A stretch of DNA of 64,000 nucleotides from CBDEUK01 sp965250225 (GCA_965250225.1 CBDFNQ010000024.1:1-64000), one strand, 5' to 3'. Shown: positions 36,776-47,077, counted from the stretch's first letter. A program made the numbers and translations. The notes: generated by a model not told the origin, from the sequence alone.

Positions 36776-37570
36776 ATGTCATTAGAATTATTTTTTGAAA
36801 CACGTGGCATACCAGATGCGCCTGCCTTGATTTTTATTCATGGATTATTTGGTAATCATCGTAATCTCAGAACCATCAGTCGAGCATTTGAAGATCAATA
36901 CCAGATATATTTACCCGACATGCGTAATCACGGGCAGTCGCCCCACCATGATCAGATCAACTATCAACTGATGAGCGCTGATCTTACGGCCTTTATGAAA
37001 CAATATGACATTGAACAGGCAATTTTGATCGGTCATAGCATGGGAGGAAAGGTTGCCATGTTAAACGCATTGCAAAATCAAACCGGTATTCTTGGACTCA
37101 TCATCCTTGACATTGCGCCAGTGAAATATGAAGTTGATTATCTTCCAATTATTGAAGATTTATTATCAATCGATCTCGAAAAATTAACTTCAAGAAAGGG
37201 TGCTGATGATCAACTCAGTCAACAATATGAAAATCTGGCATTCAGACAATTTCTGCTACAAAACCTGATGAAGATCGATGGACAATATAAATGGTGCCTG
37301 AACCTTATAGCCATAAAAAACCATATAGAAGAGATACGATCATTTCCTGAAAATCAACTCGTCCATTTCGACAAACCCAGTTATTTTCTAGCAGGCCAGG
37401 AATCTGATTACGTTCGGCAGGAACACAATCATCAAATTTCAATGTTATTCCCAAACTACAAACTCGACTTCATTGCCGGGGCAAGTCACTGGTTGCACGC
37501 CGATCAGCCAGTACGGGTCATTGAAAAAATTCGTTTATTTCTCAATTCACTTGCGTTACCAGACGCATAA
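36776..37570 (+). CDS. Alpha/beta hydrolase, YbfF-like esterase
   Basis: 264 residues with the complete alpha/beta-hydrolase signature: HGLFGNHRNL (oxyanion loop), LPDMRNHGQS, nucleophile elbow GHSMGGK (Ser about residue 91) and the C-terminal His in GASHWLHAD. The layout and the RNHGQSPHH motif match the YbfF esterase group, which hydrolyses acyl esters and thioesters. There is no signal peptide, so it is cytoplasmic. The true substrate is unknown. Confidence 0.88.
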   Translation: MSLELFFETRGIPDAPALIFIHGLFGNHRNLRTISRAFEDQYQIYLPDMRNHGQSPHHDQINYQLMSADLTAFMKQYDIEQAILIGHSMGGKVAMLNALQNQTGILGLIILDIAPVKYEVDYLPIIEDLLSIDLEKLTSRKGADDQLSQQYENLAFRQFLLQNLMKIDGQYKWCLNLIAIKNHIEEIRSFPENQLVHFDKPSYFLAGQESDYVRQEHNHQISMLFPNYKLDFIAGASHWLHADQPVRVIEKIRLFLNSLALPDA

Positions 37571-37634
37571 TCCTTCACGATCACGGTCTTTGCAGTTACA
37601 ATGTGCGCCCATTTCAACACAGAAATAATTCATA

Positions 37635-38852
37635 ATGTCTGACACAACAATATCAAAAGTCGTTCTGGCCTATTCAGGTGGTCTTGATACCTCTGTCATA
37701 TTGAAATGGTTACAAGAACAGTATCAATGTGAAGTAGTGATTTTCACCGCCGACATTGGTCAGGGAGAAGAAGTCGAGCCAGCCAGAGCCAAGGCCGAGG
37801 CACTCGGTATTAAAGAAATCTACATCGAAGATCTCACTGAGGAATTTGTTCGCGAATTCGTCTACCCCATGTTCCGCGCCAATACGGTGTACGAAGGTGA
37901 GTATCTACTCGGTACCTCAATTGCGCGTCCGTTGATTGCCAAACGACTGGTTGAAATCGCAGAACAAACCGGCGCGGATGCTATCTCACATGGTGCCACT
38001 GGCAAGGGCAATGATCAGGTACGTTTTGAACTCGGCGCTTATGCCTTAAACCCCGATATTAAAGTGATTGCGCCATGGCGTGAGTGGGATTTGAATTCAA
38101 GAGAACGGCTATTAAAATACGCAGAAGACAATGGCATCCCGGTCGAGGGCAAGCGCCAGGGTGGTTCACCTTATTCGATGGATGCTAACCTGTTGCATAT
38201 ATCCTATGAAGGCGGAATTCTCGAGGATCCCTGGGTCGAACCAGAAGCCTCAATGTGGCGTTGGACTGTGTCTCCTGAAGAAGCTGCAGATCAACCACAG
38301 TACCTGGAACTGACTTTTACTCAAGGCGATATCACAGCAATTGATCAGCATGAACTATCGCCCGCTAAAATCCTGGAAAAATTGAACAAAATCGGTAGTG
38401 CTCATGGTATAGGCCGCGCTGATATCGTTGAAAACCGCTACGTGGGTATGAAATCACGCGGTTGCTACGAAACTCCTGGTGGCACCGTTATGTTACAAGC
38501 CCATCGTGCTATGGAATCATTAACCCTTGATCGTGAAGTTGCTCATCTAAAGGACGACCTCATGCCACGTTACGCCAGCCTGATTTATAACGGCTACTGG
38601 TGGAGTCCTGAACGGAAGGTGTTGCAAACCCTGATCGATGAATCTCAAACAACTGTAAATGGTGTGGTTCGTCTAAAACTCTACAAAGGGGCAGTCACTA
38701 TCGTGGGACGGGATTCTGACACAGATAGCCTGTTCAACAGCAAAATTGCGACATTTGAGGACGATGCAGGTGCCTACGACCAGCGCGATGCTGAAGGATT
38801 TATCAAATTGAACGCCCTCAGATTGCGATTACAAAAAAATCATAAATATTAG
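37635..38852 (+). CDS. argG: Argininosuccinate synthase
   Basis: Joins citrulline and aspartate with ATP in arginine synthesis. 405 residues, the common short type (E. coli has a longer 447-residue form). The ATP-pyrophosphatase loop AYSGGLDTS is near the N-terminus; YLLGTSIARP, SHGATGKGNDQVRFE and the citrulline/aspartate site SPYSMD follow. It is separated from argE-argA by 20 kb. A hairpin follows its stop. Confidence 0.97.
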   Translation: MSDTTISKVVLAYSGGLDTSVILKWLQEQYQCEVVIFTADIGQGEEVEPARAKAEALGIKEIYIEDLTEEFVREFVYPMFRANTVYEGEYLLGTSIARPLIAKRLVEIAEQTGADAISHGATGKGNDQVRFELGAYALNPDIKVIAPWREWDLNSRERLLKYAEDNGIPVEGKRQGGSPYSMDANLLHISYEGGILEDPWVEPEASMWRWTVSPEEAADQPQYLELTFTQGDITAIDQHELSPAKILEKLNKIGSAHGIGRADIVENRYVGMKSRGCYETPGGTVMLQAHRAMESLTLDREVAHLKDDLMPRYASLIYNGYWWSPERKVLQTLIDESQTTVNGVVRLKLYKGAVTIVGRDSDTDSLFNSKIATFEDDAGAYDQRDAEGFIKLNALRLRLQKNHKY

Positions 38853-38862
38853 TCACTTATTA

Positions 38863-38896
38863 GGCTAACTTTGTGAAACCGTTCACATTTTTAGCC
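38863..38896 (+). terminator. Two-part hairpin after argG
   Basis: GGCTAA pairs with TTAGCC as the outer stem, and TGTGAA-accg-TTCACA forms the inner stem, starting 10 bases after the argG stop. There is no clear T-run behind it, so termination is plausible but not proven. Confidence 0.4.
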
Positions 38897-39051
38897 CTGT
38901 TTCATCCTTGATAACACCTATATCCCCTCCTAAACTTTAATTTCTTAAGCTGGTTCGTTTTTTGCAACAATCCAGTTACATACTCGTATCAATCATTAGA
39001 TTCCCCTGGAAAAAATAAAATTCTGAATCTTGGGGTAGGAAAAACAAGATA

Positions 39052-41526
39052 ATGGATAAATCTGTAGATAATCTTCGCGATGATGAAGAACCTGGTTTTG
39101 AAAAAATGGATTTCGACGTTACGTCAGAAAACATCGTTTTAAGCAACGACGAAACCTATAAAATCAACCATTCGTTTGAACAGGCACCCACCGGGATTTC
39201 TATCAACCTGATCGGTGCAACATTGTTCGCTGCATGGCTTTGGAAAGTGGTACCGGAATATATTCTAATACCCTGGTTGTTCTTCATCGCGACCAATTCC
39301 CTCATACATATCGCGATCATTAATCAATATAAGAAAGAAATTAACCGCGCAAAGTTTAAGAAAAACTGGGCTTTCTATAACGGATTTTTATTCAGCATCT
39401 ACACTATTGCCTGGAGTGTTGGATATCATTTTTTCTTTCCTTATCTCGATATCAACCAACAGATTTTTTTATTTTACCTGGCTGGCATTTACCTGCTGTC
39501 ATTATTGCCTGTTTTGGCCTCGACTCATAAAGCCTATTTATGTGCAATAGTGTCATACACCGTACCCTTATTAATATTAGTATTTGAACATGGCCAAAAT
39601 GATAGCCTGCTTTTTTTCTCTCTGATCATTTCTACCGGTATTGCGCTCAGTTTTATTTCTAAAAAATACCAACAGACGATCAACCAGTCCTATTTACTAG
39701 CAATGGATATAAAGAGCAGCAGTGAAAAACTCCATCATGAACACATGGAGAAATACAACCTTCAATACAAAAACAAGATCACAAAACAAAAATCCGAAAC
39801 AAAAAAAATTACCGAAGAAAAAGAACATGTAGTAAAAACACTAAAATCTATAGGTGAGGCTATCTTGACCACTGATTCGGCGGGTAAAATAACCTACATT
39901 AATCCGATTGCTGAAGTGTATCTGGGATGGGAAAAAGAATATGCACTCGGCAAACATATTGACCTGATCCTCAATATTTTTGAAGAGACGACAAACACAA
40001 AGATCAATTCTATTTTTGAAAGCTGTATTAGCACTTTTAACACCATCAATGGAAACAGTAGGACGAAACTACTTCGTCGAGATAAAGTTGAATATTATAT
40101 CGATTACAGTATTTCACCGATTATGGATTGTGAACATAATATCGCGGGGACTGTCATGGTCTTCAGAGATGTCACAGAAAAACGCGGAAAAGAAAAAATT
40201 TTGACCTGGCAGGCGAATCATGATCAATTAACCGGTCTCATCAACCGTAGAGAGTTCGAACGGCGCCTCAACAGAATATTGAAAGCAGAGCAACATACTC
40301 GTCAACATGCTCTTTGTTATATTGACCTTGACCATTTCAAAATTATTAACGATACATGTGGTCATCATGCAGGCGATGAACTATTAAAAAATATTGCCCA
40401 ATGCTTGAAGGACAAAACGCGTGACACAGACACACTGGCTCGTTTAGGCGGTGATGAATTTGCTCTTATCCTCTATAGCTGCGGCCTGGGAAAAGCCAAG
40501 ATGTTAGCCGAGAACGTTCGTGAAGAAGTCGAAAAGCTTGAGTTCCATTGGGAAAACAAACTCTACAAAGTCAGTGCAAGTATCGGTATAGTTGAGATTA
40601 GCAATAAATTTAAAAGCCTTACGGATATATTATGTACAGCTGATAGCGCTTGCTACGATGCAAAAGGAAAAGGCAGGAATAAAGTAAATATAATTGATTT
40701 CAACAACGAATATATTCAAAAAAATCGCGAACAAGCCAATACATTAGACACGGTTCAGGAGTGTTTAAACAGGGAATCTTTTTTATTATACCAACAAACA
40801 ATCAAGCCAATAAATCTCACCGACAATAGAAAATTATGTGAATTACTGATCCGAGCAGAAAAAATAAATGGTGATATTATGTTGCCGGATAAATTTTTTC
40901 CTGTTGCCATACGTTACAATTTAATGCCTAGCATTGATCGTTGGGTGGTTCGAAATTGTTTTGAATTAATTTCTGGATATAATCATTCCCTTGAACATGT
41001 CAATATCATCAGCATTAATTTATCAGAACAATCCATCTGTGATGAATCTTTTATAGATTATTTATTGTTATGTCAGACGCATTATTCTTTATCATCTACC
41101 GATAAACAAATTTGTCTGGAGATACCGGAAAGCTGTTTGGCAGATCATTTTGAACAATCGATGAAATTTATCAACCAAGCCAAAGACAGTGGTTTTCTTA
41201 TAACGGTTGATGATTTTTATTCCGGCCTGAACAGTTTCAAAAAAATCCAGCAATTCGATGTGGATTTTATCAAATTTGATGGTCGTATTCTGTCTACGCC
41301 TAACGAGAATAATCTGGAACATAAAATTCTGGAAGCTATTCATGGTATTAGTCATCATATTGGCTCCAAGACTATCGCTAAATATATTGATAGCAAAGAA
41401 AATCTCAATGCTTTGACTGAACTAGGTATTGATTATGTTCAGGGTTATTCTGTATCAGAACCCACGTCTACAGGAACATCCATTCCTGATAATGTTCCTG
41501 AGCAATTAATTGAATCAAATGTTTGA
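39052..41526 (+). CDS. Membrane PAS-GGDEF-EAL protein (degenerate EAL)
   Basis: 824 residues: an N-terminal block of about five to six hydrophobic helices (about 55-220), a PAS domain (about 260-380; ILTTDSAGKITYINPIAEVY), GGDEF (about 390-550) and EAL (about 565-810). The GGDEF site is intact (RLGGDEFAL) with an RxxD inhibitory site (RDTD) five residues ahead, so it can make c-di-GMP. The EAL domain keeps some ligands (Glu in ELLIR, DDF, VQGY) but has lost the AEGVE glutamate (AKYID) and reads DDFYSG in place of DDFGTG, so hydrolysis is doubtful. A TAGGAAAA ribosome site precedes the ATG. Confidence 0.92.
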   Translation: MDKSVDNLRDDEEPGFEKMDFDVTSENIVLSNDETYKINHSFEQAPTGISINLIGATLFAAWLWKVVPEYILIPWLFFIATNSLIHIAIINQYKKEINRAKFKKNWAFYNGFLFSIYTIAWSVGYHFFFPYLDINQQIFLFYLAGIYLLSLLPVLASTHKAYLCAIVSYTVPLLILVFEHGQNDSLLFFSLIISTGIALSFISKKYQQTINQSYLLAMDIKSSSEKLHHEHMEKYNLQYKNKITKQKSETKKITEEKEHVVKTLKSIGEAILTTDSAGKITYINPIAEVYLGWEKEYALGKHIDLILNIFEETTNTKINSIFESCISTFNTINGNSRTKLLRRDKVEYYIDYSISPIMDCEHNIAGTVMVFRDVTEKRGKEKILTWQANHDQLTGLINRREFERRLNRILKAEQHTRQHALCYIDLDHFKIINDTCGHHAGDELLKNIAQCLKDKTRDTDTLARLGGDEFALILYSCGLGKAKMLAENVREEVEKLEFHWENKLYKVSASIGIVEISNKFKSLTDILCTADSACYDAKGKGRNKVNIIDFNNEYIQKNREQANTLDTVQECLNRESFLLYQQTIKPINLTDNRKLCELLIRAEKINGDIMLPDKFFPVAIRYNLMPSIDRWVVRNCFELISGYNHSLEHVNIISINLSEQSICDESFIDYLLLCQTHYSLSSTDKQICLEIPESCLADHFEQSMKFINQAKDSGFLITVDDFYSGLNSFKKIQQFDVDFIKFDGRILSTPNENNLEHKILEAIHGISHHIGSKTIAKYIDSKENLNALTELGIDYVQGYSVSEPTSTGTSIPDNVPEQLIESNV

Positions 41527-41531
41527 TTCAT

Positions 41532-41562
41532 GACTACGACTGTATCTCTTACAGCCGTAGTC
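41532..41562. terminator. Strong hairpin between convergent genes
   Basis: GACTACGACTGTA-tctct-TACAGCCGTAGTC, a 13-bp stem with one A-C mismatch, six bases after the PAS-GGDEF-EAL stop and nine before the DoxX stop. It probably ends transcription from both sides. Confidence 0.6.
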
Positions 41563-41570
41563 GATCACAA

Positions 41571-42224
41571 TCAGCTTCTGAAATTTCTCGCGAACCAGTA
41601 ATCAAGGCTGCAGTATTTCCCCGCCCCGGTAAAAAGTAGAACTAGTAACATAAGGAAATATGTCGCTGCAAACTCAATACCATTCTTCAGGATAGTCACA
41701 CTGCCATGTTCTGTTAACCAACTATAATTACCGTGTTCTTTAAGTAGTGATACAACCTGCTTTTTTCTCTCCACACCACCTTCAATCCTGTCCATACGCC
41801 ATTCCCACGGAGCCGTTAATTTTGCTTCTGGCAATGTGTGCCAGCCGTTTTCCCAATGGACAGTTACCATGGCAACGATCATAGTCGCCATCAAAGGAAT
41901 CACAATAAATCGGGTTAATAAACCAAATAATAATAGCCAACCACCTAAAAATTCTGTCCAGGCTGCCATAAAGGCGAGTAACTCTGGAAATGGCAGACCT
42001 AAACCCCAATCCGGATTGCCGAACCAGGAAACCACATTCGGATCAGGCATAAAGCGTTGAAAGAAACTAACGTCTTCTGCACCAAATTGTAATTTTCCAT
42101 AACCTGCCTTGATAAAAATCGGCGCTAGAAAAATGCGTAATAATAACGGTGCCGTAAAATCAATAGCCTTGATTCTATCAAGAATATCGTACCCCCAATT
42201 TGCTACACAGATGATTGCTGACAT
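41571..42224 (-). CDS. DoxX-family membrane protein
   Basis: 217 residues with about four transmembrane helices. The DoxX motifs RIFLAPIFIKAGYGKL and the ELLAFMAAWTEFLGGWLLLFG helix pair are present. DoxX proteins are linked to redox homeostasis and occur beside hvf/buf metallophore genes as a fourth member. Here it lies on the same strand as hvfABC but is separated from it by two other genes. A strong GGAGGGAG ribosome site precedes the ATG. Confidence 0.88.
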   Translation of the reverse strand: MSAIICVANWGYDILDRIKAIDFTAPLLLRIFLAPIFIKAGYGKLQFGAEDVSFFQRFMPDPNVVSWFGNPDWGLGLPFPELLAFMAAWTEFLGGWLLLFGLLTRFIVIPLMATMIVAMVTVHWENGWHTLPEAKLTAPWEWRMDRIEGGVERKKQVVSLLKEHGNYSWLTEHGSVTILKNGIEFAATYFLMLLVLLFTGAGKYCSLDYWFARNFRS

Positions 42225-42296
42225 TTTCTTCTCCCTCCAATAATAAGTGTTGATAACAACTTTTTTTTCGATACTTTTAAATCAATCAAATAAAAT

Positions 42297-43790
42297 CTAT
42301 TTCAGTGGGTATAACTCATCCAGGGCAATGGATAAACCGTTCTGCATAACCACTCTTGCATGATGTCGTTTTAATTCGCGCGGTGCCTTGGCACCACAGG
42401 AATGAGTAATGATCCCAACTTCCTTTACCATATTCTTTGCATAATTCATCACACGCACCGCCTTGTCAGCAGGAACCAAACCACGTTGTAATTTTTTATT
42501 GTGTGTAGTAATTCCGGTTGGACAGGTATTCTTATTACACTGCAAGGCTTGAATACAGCCCAGAGCAAACATAAAGCCTCTTGCGGAAGTAATGAAATCT
42601 GCACCCACGCACAAGGCCCAGGCGACGTCAGCAGGCGTAATTAATTTTCCTGAGCTCACCACTTTGATTCGCTCACGCAAACCATGTTCAATTAATTTAT
42701 CAACTAACATAGGCAGACTTTCTTTTAGTGGCAAACCCATATCGTCCATCAACGGCATAGGTGCAGCACCTGTTCCACCATCGGCGCTGTCAATCGTAAT
42801 AAAATCTGGAGCAGATTCGATACCGCGCTGGTTGATTTCTTCGAACAAACTATCCAACCAACCATAGGCACCGATTACCGCCTTAATGCCTACAGGTTTT
42901 TTTGTAACGTTTCGAATACGTGCGATCACATCTAACAAATCGGTATTGGAATTAATATCGGTGTGTCGATTCGGGCTTATCGCATCCGAGCCAGGTTTTA
43001 TACCACGAATTTTTGCAATCTCCTCTGTTACCTTGCCACCCGGTAAGATACCGCCTTTACCCGGTTTGGCACCCTGGCTCATTTTGAGCTCGAACATCTT
43101 CACCTGTTCATGAGCTGCAACTTCCTCTAATTTTTCATTATTGAGATTTCCTTCCAAATCACTTACCCCGTTTTTGGCCGTGCCAATCTGAAAAACAATA
43201 TCAGCACCTCCTTCCAGATGGTATGGAGAAAGACCCCCTTCTCCGGTATTCATCCAGCAACCCGCCATACGCGCACCATTAGATAAAGCTAATACCGCAG
43301 GTTTTGATATGGCGCCATAGCTCATGCCAGAGATATTAAACAGAGAAGCCGTCTTATACGGGTTGTCACAATAAGGGCCTATGGTGACTGGCTGTGCTTC
43401 GACTGCATCTTTTCCCAAAGTCGGAAAAGGACAGTTTGCAAATAAAACCGTGCCAGCTGGTCTCAAATCTCGTGTTGATCCAAAGGCAATGGTATTGTCC
43501 TCATTCTTCGCCGCTCGATAAGCCCAGGTACGTTGCGCCCGATTGAATGGCATCTCTTCCCTGTCCTGAGCAAAGAAATATTGTCGAAAGAATTCGCCCA
43601 TATTTTCAAAGAAGTAACGAAAATGACCAACAACCGGATAATTTCTCAGGATAGCTTTTTTTGTTTGAGTAACGTCCAGTATATAGACAACAATGATTGC
43701 CAGAACAGCAAGTCCAATACAAAAAATAAACAACGCTGCCATGACTTCCATGGTAGACAACAGAAAAGTCTGCATGTGATCAGACATCAT
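42297..43790 (-). CDS. FMN-binding glutamate synthase family protein
   Basis: 497 residues. Residues about 1-35 contain one transmembrane helix; the rest is the FMN/[3Fe-4S] synthase domain of GltB type, without the amidotransferase domain. Motifs: SGMSYGAISKPAV, GEGGLSPYH, SADGGTGAAP (FMN barrel) and the cluster Cys in CIQALQCNKNTCPTG. Such stand-alone proteins are widespread; their substrate is unproven and need not be glutamate. A GAGGGTGG site precedes the ATG. Confidence 0.9.
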   Translation of the reverse strand: MMSDHMQTFLLSTMEVMAALFIFCIGLAVLAIIVVYILDVTQTKKAILRNYPVVGHFRYFFENMGEFFRQYFFAQDREEMPFNRAQRTWAYRAAKNEDNTIAFGSTRDLRPAGTVLFANCPFPTLGKDAVEAQPVTIGPYCDNPYKTASLFNISGMSYGAISKPAVLALSNGARMAGCWMNTGEGGLSPYHLEGGADIVFQIGTAKNGVSDLEGNLNNEKLEEVAAHEQVKMFELKMSQGAKPGKGGILPGGKVTEEIAKIRGIKPGSDAISPNRHTDINSNTDLLDVIARIRNVTKKPVGIKAVIGAYGWLDSLFEEINQRGIESAPDFITIDSADGGTGAAPMPLMDDMGLPLKESLPMLVDKLIEHGLRERIKVVSSGKLITPADVAWALCVGADFITSARGFMFALGCIQALQCNKNTCPTGITTHNKKLQRGLVPADKAVRVMNYAKNMVKEVGIITHSCGAKAPRELKRHHARVVMQNGLSIALDELYPLK

Positions 43791-43865
43791 CCCACCCTCA
43801 AGTTTTTATTTCTAAACGATTATAGACAGATTCTGTCTGAAAAGTCAGTTATCTGATACTTTTCT

Positions 43866-45305
43866 TTATAACGAATTTGAACGCAATACGATTAATTTAT
43901 CGACTTGCATATCGTGCATGGTATGCGGAATACCACCGACACCGAGACCCGATTGTTTCAAGCCGGCAAAGGGCATCCAGTCTACACGAAAGGCAGTGTG
44001 ATTGTTCACCATTACAGCCGCAGCATCGAGATTCCTGGCAGCCTTCAAGGCCTTGTCTATGTCTTTGGCGAATACCGATGCCTGAAATGAGAAGGGCAAG
44101 GAATTGGCTCGCTGAATGGCCTCGTCCATATCAGAATAGGGATAGACATTGATCACAGGCCCAAAGATCTCGTTCTGGCTGACTTTGGCGTCCCCCGGCG
44201 GGTCATAAAGCACAGTACATTCATAACAGGAATCAGAAATTCTATTACCACCCGCCAGCACTTTTGTTCCACCTTCTTTTACCTCATTGACCCAGGCCTC
44301 GATGCGATCGACTTCTCCTGGACGGATCAGCGGACCAATCTCAGTCTTAGACAAAATGGGATCACCCACTACCTGTTTGTCAGCAAACTTAGCCAGGCTC
44401 TCAGCCAATGATTCAGCAATACTTTCATGGGCAAAAATTCGTTGCACAGACACACAGACTTGTCCGGCATGATATAAACCACCCTTGGCCAATAGTGGAA
44501 TAGCATTCTCCATATCGGCATCTTCTGTCACGATCACGGGTGCAGCGCCACCATGCTCCAAAGCACAACGAGTGCCTGCTGCCAATTTTGACCGCAACAT
44601 CCAACCAACTTTTGCACTGCCGATAAAAGTAAAAAAACCAACCCGCTCATCGGTCACCAATTGTGTTGCCACATCCAGGTTGCTCACTGTCATGGCCTGA
44701 CACCATTCATCTGGCAAACCGGCCTCTCTTAAAATCTCAACAAAACGAAAACAGGATAACGGTGTGTCCTCAGCCGGTTTGACGATCACAGGACAACCCG
44801 TAGCGATCGCTGGCCCCACCTGATGCACAATTAAATTCAATGGATGGTTAAAGGCACTGACGGCAACAACAACACCGATAGGCTCTTTGGTCGTGAACGC
44901 CAGATGACCACTGGATGCTGCATTCAAACCCATGGGGATTTCTTCACCTGCCCCCGTCCTTAAATGTTCAATACAGAGTTTGACGCCATCGATTGCACGA
45001 GTGACTTCTACCTTCGAATCAGTTAAAGGCTTGCCACCTTCTCTCGCCGCTTCAAGGGCTAATTCATCAAAGCGGGACTGCATAATCGCCGAAGTCTTTT
45101 CTAAAACGTCTATACGCTTTTCAGCAGGCAGCCAGCTGCTTCGATCACGATAAAGCCCATAAGCCGTTGCTACAGCCGTTGCTACAGCATCATTCCCTGC
45201 CGTATCGACCGTAGCAATGACACTGCCATCAAAGGGTGCCTTTACCTCTAACACACCATCAGTGTCAGACGTTTGTGGGATCATTAAGGAAAAATGTTGC
45301 GTCAT
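43866..45305 (-). CDS. NAD(P)-dependent aldehyde dehydrogenase
   Basis: 479 residues of the ALDH superfamily. The catalytic Cys lies in HAGQVCVSVQR, the general-base Glu in CALEHGGAAP, and the coenzyme segment FTFIGSAKVGW (GSxxVG type) precedes them. It oxidises an aldehyde to a carboxylate in the cytoplasm; the specific aldehyde cannot be read. A good AAGGAAG ribosome site precedes the ATG. It is followed by the FMN protein and DoxX on the same strand (gaps of about 70 bases). Confidence 0.9.
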   Translation of the reverse strand: MTQHFSLMIPQTSDTDGVLEVKAPFDGSVIATVDTAGNDAVATAVATAYGLYRDRSSWLPAEKRIDVLEKTSAIMQSRFDELALEAAREGGKPLTDSKVEVTRAIDGVKLCIEHLRTGAGEEIPMGLNAASSGHLAFTTKEPIGVVVAVSAFNHPLNLIVHQVGPAIATGCPVIVKPAEDTPLSCFRFVEILREAGLPDEWCQAMTVSNLDVATQLVTDERVGFFTFIGSAKVGWMLRSKLAAGTRCALEHGGAAPVIVTEDADMENAIPLLAKGGLYHAGQVCVSVQRIFAHESIAESLAESLAKFADKQVVGDPILSKTEIGPLIRPGEVDRIEAWVNEVKEGGTKVLAGGNRISDSCYECTVLYDPPGDAKVSQNEIFGPVINVYPYSDMDEAIQRANSLPFSFQASVFAKDIDKALKAARNLDAAAVMVNNHTAFRVDWMPFAGLKQSGLGVGGIPHTMHDMQVDKLIVLRSNSL

Positions 45306-45471
45306 CTATCTGCTTCCTTTTTTTAGTCGTAACAACGGTCTAACAAAGCATAGATGATGCCAGATACATCTGCTTTACTGTTATTATTATGGTGCCAGAA
45401 CTCATTCATAGTAGTGCCAAATAATAATACTAAAACTCAGATTTAAGCCTGTCCTCTAAACGTAAGAAAGA

Positions 45472-46239
45472 CTAACTCTTGACACCAAGCAATACAGATT
45501 TAGATAACATCTGTTGTATGATCTCAAGACCACCCTGGATCACAAGCTCTGGATTGGAATGCTGCATTTCTTTGGCTATCTGTTCAAGTAGTTCTTGTCC
45601 GCTTTTATTGTTGTCTTCTGTAATTAAATCCAGCAAGCGTGCAGATACCAGATTCAATTCAATGAAACCTGTTTTGTCATTTATATCACGATAAGCAACC
45701 AAATAGGTTGGCTGTTCAGGTGGGATTTCCGGGATATATTTCGGACTGATTTTGTGTACTGGGTATTGGTATGCATGAATCCAGCTTATTGGATTTAACA
45801 CCGGAACACCGTTTAATAAATCACCGTCCGTATCAATTCCATCAAACGATATCTCACGCCCATCGAATTTGAGTGACATACCTATCCACTCATAATGAGC
45901 TAATTCATAGAGAAAAGGCAGGTCATTTTCCTCATTTCGTTCGGATTCAAGATAATGAACAAATTCATGAGGCATTGTAGGAAATAGGGGAGTGTGTGCC
46001 TGATGGTTTTTGAAATAATCTCGGATCAATTTTCGCCAAACGGCACCATCGTGCACTTTTCTTAACACCGGGAAACTGTTCGCCATAAAGCTATCGATAT
46101 TGCGAAACAATAAACCACGGTAGATTGCCATACGCCGGTCTTCAATATCAGCAGGGGCAGGAGCATTCTCTGGATCACGCATGTGTTGCGTGAAGGTGTG
46201 CTGAATCGCTTTAAAATCAGCCGTGTTGGAGTCTGTCAT
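45472..46239 (-). CDS. hvfC: HvfC-type DUF2063 partner protein
   Basis: About 255 residues. The N-terminal domain is DUF2063 (about 10-100; RMAIYRGLLFRNIDSFMANS and FPVLRKVHD), known as the partner that recruits the precursor peptide to the DUF692 oxidase. A C-terminal domain of about 140 residues follows, including a conserved HAYQYPVHKISP-like segment. Its start overlaps the end of hvfB by about 23 bases, showing tight coupling; I use ATG 46239, with GTG 46245 as an alternative. Third gene of hvfA-hvfB-hvfC. Confidence 0.88.
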   Translation of the reverse strand: MTDSNTADFKAIQHTFTQHMRDPENAPAPADIEDRRMAIYRGLLFRNIDSFMANSFPVLRKVHDGAVWRKLIRDYFKNHQAHTPLFPTMPHEFVHYLESERNEENDLPFLYELAHYEWIGMSLKFDGREISFDGIDTDGDLLNGVPVLNPISWIHAYQYPVHKISPKYIPEIPPEQPTYLVAYRDINDKTGFIELNLVSARLLDLITEDNNKSGQELLEQIAKEMQHSNPELVIQGGLEIIQQMLSKSVLLGVKS

Positions 46240-47077
46240 CGTCACAGGTATGTTGGCTTTGAATCAGAGAAATCTTTTTTGCTTCTTCAATCAATTCATG
46301 TAAGGGAGGGAAATTGAAATCTCGTTCGAGCAAGGTCGGGAAAATACCAAAAGTTTCATAAGCCTTACGTAATAACTCCCAAACCGGTTCGATCACATCC
46401 TCACCATGGGTATCAATGCGTAAATCTTCCGCTTCTTCAAGATGCCCGGCAATGTGCGCATAGGCTATTCGCTCAGCTGGCAAGGCACGTAAAAAATCTT
46501 CTGCGTTATAGGAATGATTAATACTGTTGACGTAGATATTATTAATATCCAGTAAAAGATCACAATCCGCTTTGTTCAGAACTGCGGTAATAAATTCGAT
46601 TTCATCCATCTCCTGACCCGGAGCTGCATAGTATGAAACATTTTCTATGGCCATTTTACGACCGAGAATATCCTGGGTTATTTGTATGCGTTCGGACACA
46701 TGATGAACAGCAGCTTCTGTAAAAGGAATGGGCATGAGGTCATAGAGATGACCATCGTCAGCACAATAACTCAGGTGTTCGCTATAACAACGGAGTTGAT
46801 GGGTATCAATAAACTGTCTGACACGTTTGATAAAGGCTTCGTCTAACGGTGCTGAACCACCCAGATTTAGAGACAAACCATGACATACCATTGGAACTTG
46901 TTCTGTGATTTTACGAAACTGTTTGCCGTAACGCCCACCCACATCAATCCAGTTTTCTGGGGCGACTTCCATAAAATCAATCTCTTGAGGAAAAGAATCT
47001 GCAAGCGAACCAACAAAGGTTCGCCGCAGACCTAAACCTGTCCCCGTAACCGGGGAACTACTTGCTTGTGAAAGCAT
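46217..47077 (-). CDS. hvfB: HvfB-type DUF692 multinuclear iron oxidase
   Basis: 286 residues, a TIM-barrel DUF692 (MNIO) enzyme. The His/Asp/Glu iron ligands are in the expected places: CHGLSLNLGG, SEHLSYC, IENVSYY, LLDINNIYVN, AHIAGH and LLERDFN. Characterised relatives oxidise Cys of EGxCG-type motifs to thiooxazole or oxazolone/thioamide groups that bind copper. Its substrate should be the peptide encoded 26 bases upstream. It overlaps hvfC at its 3' end. The role is inferred from family and gene order, both of which are clear. Confidence 0.92.
   Translation of the reverse strand: MLSQASSSPVTGTGLGLRRTFVGSLADSFPQEIDFMEVAPENWIDVGGRYGKQFRKITEQVPMVCHGLSLNLGGSAPLDEAFIKRVRQFIDTHQLRCYSEHLSYCADDGHLYDLMPIPFTEAAVHHVSERIQITQDILGRKMAIENVSYYAAPGQEMDEIEFITAVLNKADCDLLLDINNIYVNSINHSYNAEDFLRALPAERIAYAHIAGHLEEAEDLRIDTHGEDVIEPVWELLRKAYETFGIFPTLLERDFNFPPLHELIEEAKKISLIQSQHTCDDDRLQHG

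Noticed and set aside
45435..45455. A 15-base sequence (TTTAAGCCTGTCCTC) shared with 55331-55345
   Set aside because: Only two occurrences were noticed, without extended flanking similarity or structure; too short to call a repeat family.
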